Made by a program: the position numbers and the translations under genes. A stretch of DNA of 64,000 nt, taken from the NCBI GenBank assembly GCA_003993805.1, contig RSEF01000004.1, forward strand, positions 19,249,309 through 19,313,308, read 5' to 3'. The notes beneath the pieces are model-generated. The model made no database searches and had not been told where the DNA came from. It was given only the letters and a program-made list of their open reading frames with translations. Every line of letters starts with the position of its first letter. Within the stretch, counting starts at the first letter, position 1. Below are positions 48,001 through 61,000 of the stretch, piece after piece. This DNA is from Himantopus leucocephalus (taxonomy: Eukaryota > Chordata > Aves > Charadriiformes > Recurvirostridae).

Positions 48001-51000
48001 TAGCAAAACTGATAAGCCTTTAGGGCACGGAAAGTTATCTGCATTCAAAAAGAACATAAACTGTCAAATTCTGGCAGTTGCTATGCAGAGATGTATAAGT
48101 AATAGTTTCACTCTGTAAGTTAGCTTGACCATACGGCACAGGATGCTGCAAAGGCAATGTCTGCATGCCTGTTTTAATAGCACAGATGGAATGTTTGTAC
48201 TGTAGGAACAGCTATAGGTCTGATGAGGCTCACTGATGTTACAGTATGTACAAATACATACTAAACAACTACCTCTGGCCCATACTCCCAGCTAACCATG
48301 ACAAGCATGCAAAGTTTTCAATTCTTGTGATCAATCTTACAATAATTTTGATTTTTCTTAACAAATGGCACAGGGGAATTTTATCTTTTTCTAAAAATAA
48401 AAATTGTAGCCCCTATCATTGCAGAGAAAAATACAGACATGCTCAAGAACCAAGGCAAGGAAGTACATATATTTTTAATCTTTTGATTTTCAAGGTTTGA
48501 TTCATGATTTATAACGTGTAAGATTAGTCACATCTCAACTGTATCATAGGCCTGAGCTGTTTAAGGCTGAATGGGTTGCTGATGCAGCTTTAAAAAACCT
48601 CTACAAAAACTGCCTTTTTATTTGAAAAATGCCTTCTAAGTGTTCACTTCACGCAGCTGACCTTGTTTTGGCCAGCCAGGTGAACATAGGTACTAACATT
48701 ATATGGTGTCCTTAGGATGCGTGAGTATAAACTATCTTCTTTCATCACCACCAAGAATGAAAACATAGCCCATGCAACTTTAGCATCTGCAATTTATGTT
48801 CTCAATAAAAACTGTGTAATCCCCATGTAATTGGTAAGTTTAATGTAACACTTCACGGTAGCCCGAAACCCATTACTAGGAGCCCTTGGAAAGAAACCAT
48901 TAGTTGGACCATGTTTTCATACCCCCTATTTACTCACTTGAGTAAAACGTATCCTGAGGAAATCTTAGCTACAGCCTATTTTTTCTAGGAGTGGTACCCC
49001 AAGCAGAGAGATAGGAAGGAAGTAGACTGAGAGGAAGATTAACATCGCCGAAAAGTCCTCAAGCTTCTGAATTTATTATTTCTTCCAGAAAGAAGTTGCA
49101 GTGGCTTTTGAGCTCCCCAGTGAAATGCAAGAGTTGAAGTTCAGTACAGAAAGGTCACAAGGAACATCCAACTACTCTAACTAAATACTACTGCTCAACG
49201 CTCAAGTGCTGTTTTGATCAGTTCCTGTGATGAGGCTAAACTCCATAAGCACAGCACCTGGTATGTATTATTTCTTCTGATCAATTATACATTTAGAGAA
49301 CTGCAAAGAGCGGATTACTGTAAGTTTAGAATAATCAAAGGATAAGGAGGCTTTATCCCCAAACCCACCACCTACAACTCACAGGCACGATTTGAAGTAC
49401 TTTTGATGTTTTATCTGCTAGAAAACCTGTCTTTAACTGAACTGCGTGTATTTGACACTATCTTGAAATACTTGGAGGTATGTTAAATGTCTTTGCTCCT
49501 CACAAAGTTTTTCTGCCTGGGGTCTTTATTTTCTCAGGGTATAAAAGTCTTATTTTTCCTTTTTTATTCCCATTTCCTTCTACATGTTGTTGTGTCATGT
49601 GTGTGCTTCCTCTCCCCCCGAATCACAGAAATACATCACAGGATAAACATGCAAATCAGGTTTTTATACTTAGATTCTGATTAATGTTCTTTTAAGGACA
49701 AAGACACTCCATACCCTAACAAGGCAATAGCTATACTATTGGACCTAGGACCTTTGTTAGGAAGCAAGTACTGCAGAAGTGCATTTTATTATCTAAAGGA
49801 TGATGTTTAAATACAGGAAGAGTCTTGTAAGAATTGCAGCAGAAACCTTAACGTTCTGTCTTGCAGCCAAGCCTGCTCAGTAATCTTCCAGGCCCGCCTT
49901 TCCTAGAAGGAGAAAGACAGATACAAAGGTGACACTGCCCACAGAAATCTACTTATTAATGACTTGGAAATTGGACAATCTCTAATTTCACACTTTTGAA
50001 AAAGAATTACTTAAAGAATATGATATACAGAAGTCTGTTTAACCTTTGAAGAACAAACGTTATACAATGAGTTTAGTTTTGATTCGTATCTGACTTGCAG
50101 AATTACAGTAGCAAAGCAGTATCAATGGAGAGTTCTGCAATGAAATTAGCCTATCAGGGGACCACAGAATTGAATATGCATCCACTTAACATGCATTTTA
50201 ATGTCTGATTTACTGCATAACAGGCAAAGAATAAGATTAATGAGAGCTTTTCAATACTGACAAATTCTGAACACATCCAGGAAGAACTGACGTGATGGTT
50301 ATATACGGATCTCAAACCCCCAAAAGAAACTTTAGTAAATTATAAATTCTTATGACCTACATAATTTCAAATGTTTCCTGATACTTATTTTTTAAAAAAA
50401 ACAACAAAACAAAAAAACAACCTGTTTGGTTTTTTTTATTAATCACAGCCTGATATATATAGAACCTGCATGGCAAACTACAGGCAGACATGAGGAATAA
50501 TCTGAGAAAGCCATCATTTCAATTTTAGCCACAAAAAAGTCTCTGAAAAATATTTTTTTTTTATTACGCTATGTTGCCTAAAAAAAGAAGCAATTATAAC
50601 TGCTCCCTTGCTGAAACTGGTGATTACCTTCTAAATATTTTGCATTTCACATAAATTAGAAATTAAAACCTCCTTGCCCAGGACAGACGGGCTAATATGC
50701 TTGAGAGAGACGATGCTTTAGCCTGCTATAAATTAGCAAAATCCAATTAACAAATAGTATCCAAAAATGCTATAAAATATACTGCACTGTTTAAAAGTCA
50801 GAAATGCTTAAAATTCACATTCTGAAAGGAGTTGTGCAAGCAAAAACATCACTAGGGAGTTCACGGAGAGCGCACACATTAAGGATGCAAGCGTAGTCTG
50901 AGAACTCCATTTAGATTTGACTATATATTATCAAAAGGGAACTGCGGAGGGTTTCCGGGGGTGAAACAGTACTGTTCACCAAAAGACTACATAACATCAG

Positions 51001-51171
51001 CTTAATTGGAAAGCTCTCCTGGAACACACTATTTTTTTCTCCACAGAGAGAACTGAACACACACTTCAAATAGAGTTTCGATGATTTAAACTCTGGAAGT
51101 AAAAGATTAAGCTCTCAACTCAAAAGATGTGTAGACTTACGAATACTAGTATATTCAAAGCAGCCCAGGAT
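45028..51171. other. Unique AT-rich non-coding sequence
   Basis: Contains an A18 tract at 46259-46276, a single N at 46298, A/C-rich low complexity at 50394-50420, and a repeat-free, homeodomain-site-like AT-rich stretch at 50640-50800. No gene recognised. Confidence 0.5.
46259..46298 (+). repeat. A18 homopolymer near a single N
   Basis: A-run 46259-46276, then 21 bases of unique sequence and N at 46298. This is consistent with a contig end at a homopolymer. Confidence 0.8.
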
Positions 51172-51199
51172 GTTGGTCTCCATTTGTTGGTCTCCATTT
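51172..51199 (+). repeat. 14-bp perfect tandem duplication
   Basis: GTTGGTCTCCATTT occurs twice in direct succession with no N between. A small natural duplication or replication slippage. Confidence 0.85.
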
Positions 51200-51271
51200 T
51201 CAAATAAACATTTTCTTTTGGCAGCAAATACTGATTCACTGGAATCCAACTGCATTTCTAGACTTCCGCCA

Positions 51272-51290
51272 CCCACCCCCCACCCTCCCC
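51272..51290 (-). other. C-rich tract, quadruplex-prone on the minus strand
   Basis: CCC, CCCCCC, CCC and CCCC runs are separated by single bases. The minus strand therefore has four G-runs of three or more with one-base loops. Confidence 0.65.
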
Positions 51291-51312
51291 GGAAAAACGC
51301 ACATATTCATAA

Positions 51313-51370
51313 ATAGTACTGGGAAAGGTTTTTCCAGTTCNGATAGTACTGGGAAAGGATTTTCCAGTTC
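51313..51370. repeat. 28-bp duplication across a single N (probable assembly artefact)
   Basis: ATAGTACTGGGAAAGG followed by TTTTCCAGTTC occurs at 51313-51340 and 51343-51370, differing at one base. N is at 51341. Confidence 0.87.
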
Positions 51371-53073
51371 AGGTAAGGATTTCTACTCAAAATTATTCGA
51401 AGGGAAGGAGACTCAAATTCCCTAAAGCCAGAACAGACAATGGCCCAAAAGTTAGGGTGGACATGAGGAATGGGAAAGACCCAGCCATAAATCCCTGCTC
51501 GACCAATTCAGAAGCATTATCTCATTTGTCTTCCAGTGAAGAGAGGAGTTGCATTTTAATTCTGCAACAAAAACGTTCTCCTGGCATATTGACAGCCAAA
51601 GGAAGGTGAAGGGCGGTGATTCAGAAGATCTGACCTTAAGCCCTGTTTCTGTCCCTGGGCAGGTAAGTGGCAGGAGTAAGCCAGAGGACTGGATGTCTCC
51701 CTTTCGCCAAGTAGGAACTGGGTCCGGTATAGCTGAGCTGCCTTCCATAGGCAGTTGCAGATAAACGTTTGTACAAACACTGGCTGTGTTCAGCACTATC
51801 AAAGTATTAAACATGACCTGAAATCCCTTCACGTTGATTAAAAACTGTGGAACATTTCTGATCAACTGAGTGCTTGCACAAGCTTGCTATATGGCAAATC
51901 TGACACCAATCCAAACTATCCTTAAATGATCCAGGACACTTGGACAAAACAGCCCAAGAATCTTTCTAAGCTGTATTCTGACTGTATTCCCACAGAAAGT
52001 AATATCACTCGTGGAGAAAGTCATAATGTATAATTTTGTGCAATTGCAGCTTATAAAAGATAACTGTAAGAGTTCCTTCTATCCCTGGCACAATACATAC
52101 CTTTTAATAAACAACACTGTAATTGAGCGCAATTGTCCACCACAAACCTATTCCATGTACCCAGAGGTAATTATATTAATACTTGAAATAAAGAAGGAAA
52201 TGCAACTATCATGTAAATTAAGCTTTAGGACAAAAATGCTTTGACAGACTAGCGCTTCCAGAAAATAGCAGTAAATGTGCACGTTGTCTCTTTTAGAAGC
52301 TCACTTTAAGTGCAGATGAGCTACTCACATTTACAATTTCTCTAATGCTCACTGCTATAGATTTAAGTTCTCACGCATTAAATAAAAACACAATATGCAT
52401 CAAGGACGGGTTGGAGGCCATTTTATGAACATTAAATTGTTTCCTGCTTTTTTTTTTCCCTCCATTCTAAATGGCCAACATCTCATCTGTTATTATAAGA
52501 CCAGAGTAGCACTAGGAAATACAGGTTCTTTGAGAACCAATATAAAGACCACATTCAGACACCACCCACTGTCCTCAAAGCAGCATTGCTTCATGTTCGA
52601 GATTCAACTGTTGATCAATTACTTACATCCTACAGAATCTCCACCTCAGCATTTCTCCACAGTTTTGAAAACAGGCAATTTCTATTGATAGGTAGGATGG
52701 CATCAAGCCAACCTGAACGTTTCCACTCCAGACATTACATGCCGTCATCTCCAGCACGATCACCTCAGCAAGCACGCATAAAACTGCAGCTCTGTGGAGG
52801 AGGCAGTATAAAGAATATACATATGTATCCTCCTTATGTGATATACAGCATAAATAGTGTATAAGCCTGTTGAAAACAGATGACATGAGATTTTTTTTTT
52901 TCCTTAAGTGAGGAGAGCTTCATTTTACTGATGTTTGAGGTTTTGAAGAAACTTCACATAAACAATATAAGTGTTCAATATTATGGTTACAAAGGACAGA
53001 GAAAAAAAGGCTGTGTGCTCTTCTGGTTTCAAATAAAATGACTTGGAACAGCTTTTACAACTTTCCACCAGAA
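51371..53073. other. Unique non-coding sequence
   Basis: Overlapping open frames on both strands at 51452-51865 and 52395-52886 have no recognisable motif. No mobile element before the CR1. Confidence 0.5.
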
Positions 53074-53303
53074 AATCATAGAATCATAGAATGCTTGAGG
53101 TTGGAAGGGACCTTAAAGATCATCTAGTTCCAACCCCNNNNNNNNNNNNNNNNNNNNNNNNNNNNNNNNNNNNNNNNNNNNNNNNNNNNNNNNNNNNNNN
53201 NNNNNNNNNNNNNNNNNNNNNNNNNNNNNNNNNNNNNCTCATGAGAGCAGAGTAGAGGGGCAGAATCACCTCCCTCGACCCGCTAGCCACGCTTCTTTTG
53301 AGG
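53074..53303 (-). mobile_element. CR1 LINE in reverse orientation, interrupted by an assembly gap
   Basis: The left part (53074-53137) is the reverse complement of the CR1 3' terminus: AATCATAGAATCATAGAAT octamers, GAGGTTGGAAGGGACCTTA, CATCTAGTTCCAACCCC. After 100 Ns, the right part (53238-53303) matches a region several hundred bases further into the element: CTCATGAGAGCAGAGTAGAG, AGAATCACCTCCCTCGACC, CCACGCTTCTTTTGAGGC. One insertion therefore spans the gap. It is truncated at its 5' end near 53303. Confidence 0.92.
53138..53237. other. Assembly gap, exactly 100 Ns
   Basis: A round 100-N run is a conventional placeholder of unknown size. Judged by the CR1 parts on each side, several hundred bases are likely missing. 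Confidence 0.95.
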
Positions 53304-56300
53304 CATCATACACAATCAGAGCAATCTGAACAAATGTGGCATATATCAAGACCTTATCTCCACCATAACTAACCAGAGGGTAGCTCAAGGGCATGCATTT
53401 AGAAACCAAACATGGTCCATAGAATTTTGTTACTACTTCACAAGAGCAAAATGGAAAAACAAAAACCCAAACCCTCTCTCATATTATAGGGCTTTGAATT
53501 CATTATCATGATGCTATTGTGACTGGCACCATTTTAATACCTCAGACTTAGTCAAGCAAGTCTATAAATAAAACAAAAAACCACACTGATTTTCAATTTA
53601 ATACATCATAGGCCCCTAACTTCAAAAACTGCAATCGTTTGCAAGAATGTCCACATCAAAAGGAACTTAAAACACTCAAAACTGTTGAAGAACCTTCTAA
53701 TGGAGGCCTATAGAATGCAATACATTGCAATGCCAAGTTATGCTGTAGCAAAGCTAAGAACTTTCATGCATTAAGGTGACGTGCTTTGAAGAAAATCCAG
53801 GAAATCTGCATGACAATACCTGATCTGCAGAATTACAAGTAGAATGCTTCATGCTCCCCCAGCTTCCCTTCAAAACATTAATACATTCAGCGAAATGCAG
53901 TTTTATACTATGCTGCTTTGACCTTTGCAGTATTTTATACTTTGAGCAAATGGGCATTCCATCCCTTTCCCAGAGGCTAGTGAGACTGTAAACAGGAAAA
54001 AACGAGGAATTGCAGCCAATCTAATTACAGAATATTGAAAAGGTCAAAGAAGTGCACCAAGTCATTGTAATTTGAAAAATGAAAGTTATGAAGAGGCCTT
54101 TGATGGGGAAGAAAAAAACAGAGTAATAGAAATAAAACACGCAATCAGGATTGGCCCAATTGCGCCAGGGGAGAGAAGAGAACCCAGAAAACATATCTAT
54201 CAGGAACTGGAAAATGCAAACCCAGTGTTGCAGCCAAAGATGGGTTACAAAATGCCAAGCAACAAAATCTGTCTACAAGCAGTTTTGCACTAATATCCCC
54301 ATACGCTTAAATCAGAATTAAATTGCACTAATACAACTGCACCAGTGTAATAGCAAATAGCTGTGGTAGAACTACCGGAACACCATCACTGTATGACCAC
54401 AATATGCCTGGCCAGAGTTGTTCCCACAGGGCCTTACACACGCTCTGGAAAACAGATACCAGCCATACACAGACCTTGTGTTCATAAAACTGCTACCTCT
54501 AAGAAAGCTGGCTATTTAGCAAAACTATACAGCAGAGTTATTTTGACAAGGACACCAAAACCAGAACAATAACTGCTGGGGTTCAGACAATCATAACAAT
54601 ACCCATAAAAAACATGCCATCAAATCTGGAGACAAGAGACAGTCACATATATTATTCAGCACACAGCCAGGGTAGCTAAATCACCCAGCCAGCCTCCTCT
54701 ACTCTTACAATACTAGGTAGGTTCCTCCTGCAGGTGAGCAGACACCTGGCATAGGGGTCTACCCCACCCTCATAAGACCGCCACAAAGAAATCAATGGAG
54801 AAGAGCCCTGGGTTTGAAGCACGTGGCAACCCTTGTTCTCATCCCATCAGCCTTCTCCTCTGCTAGCATTCATCTCATTAAGAGACCACCCTTCTGTCAT
54901 CAACCAGCTCACCACACTTGGAATCACAAGTAAGAATCAAACAAGAAGCAGCAAATCACTTCAACTAAGATTCCTCTTTAGCCTCCTCTAGCGTAGGCCA
55001 GTCCCCATAACTTTGTATTGTGTTATCAAGGTTCCCCTCCAACACAGCTTCGTGCCTAATAGTTTCTTATCTGCTCCCAATGTGGCTTCACATTTTTTCC
55101 CCATTTTTATTAATTTCTTTTAATGTTTTTGCACACTGACTGTCCTTGGACTTGATACAGCCTGATGATTCCTATAGCACCAGCCTTCAGGACAGTGATG
55201 TTTTCCTCTTATAAAAACTTTCTGTGTTCCCCCTGGGTAAGGCAAGCAACGGTGGCTATTCATTTAATTATTGTCAGGTAAATCCCAAGAATATATATCT
55301 GCCGCTGATATTCTGAATTAAAATAGCAGGTCTTGTGATGTTTGGAGAATTATAAATAAGAACAAAAGTGATATAATGAGAGGTAGTAGCTAGAGAAGCA
55401 ATGCAAAGTAGTACAAAAGTTGCAACAAGAGGCCAAAATCAGACAAAATAAAATGTACTTGTACTTGGGCCTTCATTACGGGAATTTCTTTCTTCCATCT
55501 GAATTTAAATTATCTGCGCTTTCCTTAGTCCAACTTAACAGTGACTTGAAGTTAAAGTTAACTTTCTGGTGCCCTAGCCTTCCATTTTTTTGGAAATCTT
55601 TAAAGCTGGCTGCAAACTGTTTTTAATGCAGGTCGATAAAAATGTGGGGCAAGGGGATATTACGATTCCTGAAGAGTTTCCTTAGACCTTACGTTACTTC
55701 TTGAGTAAGAATTTGAGATTCTGCTTAGCAGTTTAACAGCCTCTCTTGGCCTTCCTTTTGCCTATGAAACATGGCTGTTGGAGCTCAGTGGCTCCTCATA
55801 GTAGTGTAAATGACTTTTTCATTTCCACACTGAGCCTTCTGCATTCATTGCGTGTTTAATCAGAGCTATTCTACCCATTCACAAAGGGTTCCACTGTATA
55901 ATTTATGAAGAACTATGAACAATAGTCTCAAGAAATTTACATTTATATCTTGGGACCAGTGCAATTGCTGCTGCCATTTTTTTTTTTAAATAATATATAC
56001 AGTTTTAAAGAAAATCAAATGGAAGGAGAATAATGAAAAGAATCTTAAACACTGAAGAAAAAAGTAATGCTGAAGCAGCAGCAATCTCAAATTGTAAAAC
56101 GTTAATAACAGAAAAAAAATAAAAATCTTCAATTCTTCAATCACTCCAAAACTCCCAGGTTTTCAGAGTTCAATGACATTTCCTATCATGCACTGTAGTA
56201 TGCAACACAAGAAACAAAAAGCACTGTTCTTCAGAACTGAAGTTTCCTCCCTACATAAATCTGATGCCACAACTTACTGCTTAAGGTAATGCTTCGGGGA

Positions 56301-58022
56301 TGGGGACAATTTGTTCTTGCTCTCTCTGACCAGGATAGTCCCCACCCTAAATTAAATGCTCTGTCAGAAGGACAGTAGCCTGTGTCAATTCCCAAGGTGT
56401 TGCCCGCAAAGATTAATCAGCACTAACTTAATGAAGAAGAAGAAATATATTTGGATCTCCTCTCCCAATTTTTATTAACATTTTCTTGTTTATCACATTG
56501 CAGAGCTCATTACTGATGTAATTTAAGAGATCTTTGTCACACGGAAGCATAGGGAAACTACTTACTGGTCACATATTTAAGGTATGTATGGAAACAGTAA
56601 GATAATCATGCCAGTGAAACCGCTTCCAAATAAATTCATTTGAAAGGAAAACTGGACCACAATCAAGCAAATGTATGAGGAAGAATGAAGCTTCACAACT
56701 TAATACCAATCTATAAAATGATGGTACACAAATATGATGCACATACATTTCTGTAATGTATTTAAACTAATGAAAATAAAGAAATACAAGTTATGAAAGG
56801 AGGAGACGGGAGGAGAAAGAGAGCAAGGAAAGTAAAAGACAAAAGCTTGTATTTCCTTTCAAAGAGAAGATGACTATTCTAGAAAGGCTCTGGAAAGTAT
56901 AGACCAACCCAAAAAGGTTTTGGGCACACAGACATGGCCTTGAAACATGGCAAGAATTGATTTTACTGGTTAAACTAGTGTCAAAGAAGGAAAAAGAGGA
57001 AGAGAAGACACATTCCTGGGGTCATGCAGGCTGTGCTGCTCTTCCAGTCCTGCCATTAAGCATCTTTTTGGGGAAGGCAGCAGGAATGGGCCCTGCTACA
57101 GCAGACAAGTTCGCTCTGCAAGGCGCTGGGTTATGCATAACCCTACTAGCGTTAAACCCCGTAGAGGGTGGTACGTTTTAAGAAATGTTCGGGCGATGCT
57201 AAAACATAACTTGCTAAATTTCTATGAAATAAAGAGATGCCAACTTCAAGGCCGCATGTACTTCATTTTATTCCCTTTTGTTCCTAGAAGCAGGATAGCT
57301 ATTTAACAAAGCAGGTATTATTTAAACCTGGGCATCACAAGTAGTCAAGGGAAACCTTCAAGATCCTGGCAGTGACAGGGGAAAGGCACAATAAAGGTCG
57401 TTCAGTCTCCAGAGCAAAAGGTTGCTGTCACCTATGCCTCACCTCACTTGCTCACTGAGCAAGTGGTATTGTCCAGTATGAGCGTGACAGGTTTAATTTA
57501 CAGAAAATCACAAAAATATCAGATCTCACTCCGAGTATATCCAAAGAATTGAGGATGAGCCCAAGTTATTCCTACTACATTAAGTGCTGTTTTGCTGTTA
57601 CTTGCAACAGGAGGAATTCTTTAGTAAATGTTGTCTAAGATGAGGATCAATCCATGCCACATGTACTGAAAATCTCAGTGGAAACACACGGATTGCAAGT
57701 TATCACTGACTGCAGCCCTAACCTCTGCTATTTGTCAATTCTCAAAATATTTCTCATTCACATCCCAGAAGTCATAATGAAAAGACTCATCCATCTTTAT
57801 TACTTCAAAGGGAATATATTACCATCTAAAGTGTCACTTAATTTTCAACACCAACTATGTATTTTCTGGCGAACAATTTACATGGAAACCATATCCACAG
57901 CACACAGAAAAGATGATTAATGTCCAATCAAATATAGCAGAGTTTCATCCTAACAAATATTTTTGCTATCACCAGTCACTATGATTTATTGTGATCCATA
58001 AAGCTTGTGCTCTCTCCCTCTT
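53304..58022. other. Unique AT-rich non-coding sequence
   Basis: No gene, RNA or mobile element recognised. Includes T/A runs near 55978 and 56110. Confidence 0.5.
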
Positions 58023-58076
58023 AAAAAAAAAAAAAAAAAAAAGAAAAAGAGGGAGGGGGTGGGGGAGAGGGAGAGA
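58023..58076 (+). repeat. A20 tract followed by G-rich purine tract
   Basis: A20 (58023-58042), then GAAAAAGA, then GGGAGGGGGTGGGGGAGAGGG at 58051-58071. The strand is purine-only except for one T. The G part has four runs of three or more and could form a quadruplex. Confidence 0.85.
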
Positions 58077-61000
58077 CTATCTTTATAAAATGAATTTGTG
58101 TTCCCCACAGGAAAACTCCATTTTTGACCATTTTCAAAATAGATGAAAATAGTATTATGAAATGTCATAAATCATGCCTTCCTAATAGAAATCCTGGTCT
58201 GTTGTGGGCTCTGATATGGCCCATGTGAAATGGCTTACAATTATGGTTCCCATTTATCTCTACTTTGTTGTTCAGCTCAGTTGTAAATGAAAATTCTCCT
58301 GCAATTATAGATCCTGGGCCAGACCCCCGGGAGGTGCAAGCCAGCACAGCTCCGTTAGCCAGCTCTTTCTCTCCCACAGCATTTCCCTGGGCAACATTAA
58401 GGACCCTGTATTATGAGTGAGTTCCCACATGACAGATGCTGCCTGAGGACACGCAAGAACCCTGCAGTGTCAGGCTCAGGTCACTTGGTCTCTCCCATCA
58501 AAAACAGCCCGTCAGCATCTAACAGGGGAACCCATGGGGTCAGGGATCCCAGAAAAAAAGGGACCACAATAATAACATTCCCCGCCATGCAAATGTTGTG
58601 TTATACACCTTAAAATCCTACCACTCACCCCTCTGCTCCCCGTTTCCCAGGCAATGCTTAAGAATGGTCCCTGCCTCAAGGTAACTCACGAGAAACAGTT
58701 CGAGTGCAGCTCCCTATTTTGGCGAGTGAGAGTTTAGTAATATGGACACAGGCCATTACATACCAGGTGGCTGCAGGGCCAGGAATGGTCCTGTGCACAT
58801 TCAAATATACATATAGGTTCTCTACCCTGGCAGCTAATCACTTTATTTTTCAGTTTTTCCATTTGCAAGAAAAGGAGGTAAATTTTTTTTTTCATACTTC
58901 ATTAAAATGGTTTGAGATCCTTAAGTGAAAATTGCTGTACAACTGTAAAGTACTATTAATATAGAAAACTGTAACACTGTTTCAGTACATCACCAACAAA
59001 TTTTGATTTCTAAAGTGACAGCTGACTATTGAATTATCGGTTCAGATTCACCAGCTGATAAACTAGCATAAATCTCCTCCAAACTCAATGAGAATGCATG
59101 GACCACTGGTTCTTCTCAAAGAAAATGAAGTGTTATTTTACACTTAGATTTATTTAAAAATACAGCAAAAATAAAAGAGATATAACAGCTACTAAATGAT
59201 GTTTCAAAACTAAGCACGAAGGAAAACACAAATTTCAGTAGGCAGTCTGTCTCGGCACAATAAAAGAGTATTTTTTTTCTTTATAGAAAAACAAACAAAA
59301 ATTCTTGCAACAGTCCTATTTTTAAATAAGAAATCTACTATACAGTGCCTATGAATCGTTCAAGGTAATGCAGTGCACGCAATACTATAAGAAAATGCAA
59401 CCATCCTGAAAACTTTATTTCTCGGCCTTAAAAATGTACTCTTTGCAAGAATATTAATTTTATAAACAAAACTTTCCATAAATAAAAGTCCTTTAAAAAC
59501 CTGGCAAGAAGGGCAGAAGAAGATTAAGGGCCAAGACCATATAAAAGAGTAATTATGGTTAAGAACAGACTAAACAGTTTCCATATGGCAACTGATACCA
59601 AAAGCTACTCCCATTAATAGGGAAGCCAGCAACACCCAGTACACCGTATTTCTTTACTGCAGCGGTTTTTAAAGGAAATGCAAACTTCTTAAAGCAGATT
59701 GTGACACACATTCACCTACTGAACAGCTGTGGTGGCTCAAAGCACTGCCAGCTTCCCTCTGCCTCTGCCCGCCAGCGCTTCCCAGCCCGCGGCACACTGG
59801 GAGGGACACACCAGTGCACCCTACCCACCAAGGGCAAAGTCAGCGCTCAGCTGCCACCCCTCAGGTGACGGGTTTAAGCCAACACGCTCCAGGTTCCCTG
59901 GGAGCAAGGAGCAGGCACTTGCTTTTTTCCCTCAGCTGTTCCAAGGTAGCTTGGGAACTTCTGGCAAAGAGGTGGCATAGAAAGTTGGGGAAGCGTGAGT
60001 TGGACTAACACATTAAGCCATCACAGCAAGATTGATAAGGGTGTGTCTAAACTTTCAGGTTTTAGCTATGCTATCTGAACAGTGATAATCTCCAATTTTC
60101 TCTCCAACAACTGGTTCTACTTACAAAATCCAATTGCTGCTGTTTTGTTAACGGATTTCATCAGAATAGTTCAAGACCCTGATGATCTGGAGGCACAGGT
60201 TTGCAGAAGTAGTGCGAAAGGAACAGAGGCAACTCTACTCCTACTTTTGGAAGCTTTTAGATTTTTCTGCACACACACTGAAATCTAGAATTAATGCTCC
60301 ACCTTACTAAGCAGTATTTCTAAGAGTGGAGTTAAAATAAGCATTTACTTAATTACATGATTCTCAGGAAAAGATCTCCTGCAGTAAGTATCTCTAGGAA
60401 TTAAGACCAAAAAAAATGAAAGCTGTCATCAGGATAACTAGGGCCAGCCTGAAAGCCCTTTCCTCCCAGCTGCTGTGGCGGCTACTCAGGGAAGCCTGTC
60501 CCTTTGGCACCAGCAGAAGTAACCATGAGTGCCAGTACAGTTCAGCACGAGGCCATTGGTATTCAAGTCAATGGAGATGTATGCAATGGCAGAACACTCA
60601 CTTTCCCAGGCTATTACAATTCTCTCATTTTGAACCAATATTTTCTCATAATACCATTTTAAAATACAAAAATAGGTAGGTGTGATCACAGACCATTCAC
60701 ATAGCCTGCAAATACAATCACTGGCAGGGTCATTGTGCCACCTTCCCTTTTCCCTTCCCAGCACAGTGGCTGACCCAGCCATGCACTTAACTACCTTGTG
60801 CTGGCAGAGCTCCACAACAGTCAGCAGAGCGATGACGAGTTAAGTCAGCTGAGGATCCAGTCACGTTTTTACTGAAATTTGTAAGGGGGGGGAGTCTTTA
60901 AAGAAGAAAATAAGACGAAGTCAACACGGCTGGAATGCCCCCATTCATCAATCTACGTAAATACAGGCAGAAAGCTTATTTCAGCTGGGGGTACAGGAAG

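Noticed and set aside
51452..51865. 137-codon minus-strand open frame with antisense open frames
   Set aside because: Both strands are open over the same bases and there is no recognisable motif.
60416..60815. Open frames on both strands near 60.4-60.8 kb
   Set aside because: No motif. The phrase TCAAGTCAATGGAGATG hints at old repeat-like sequence, not a gene, and is too short to assign.
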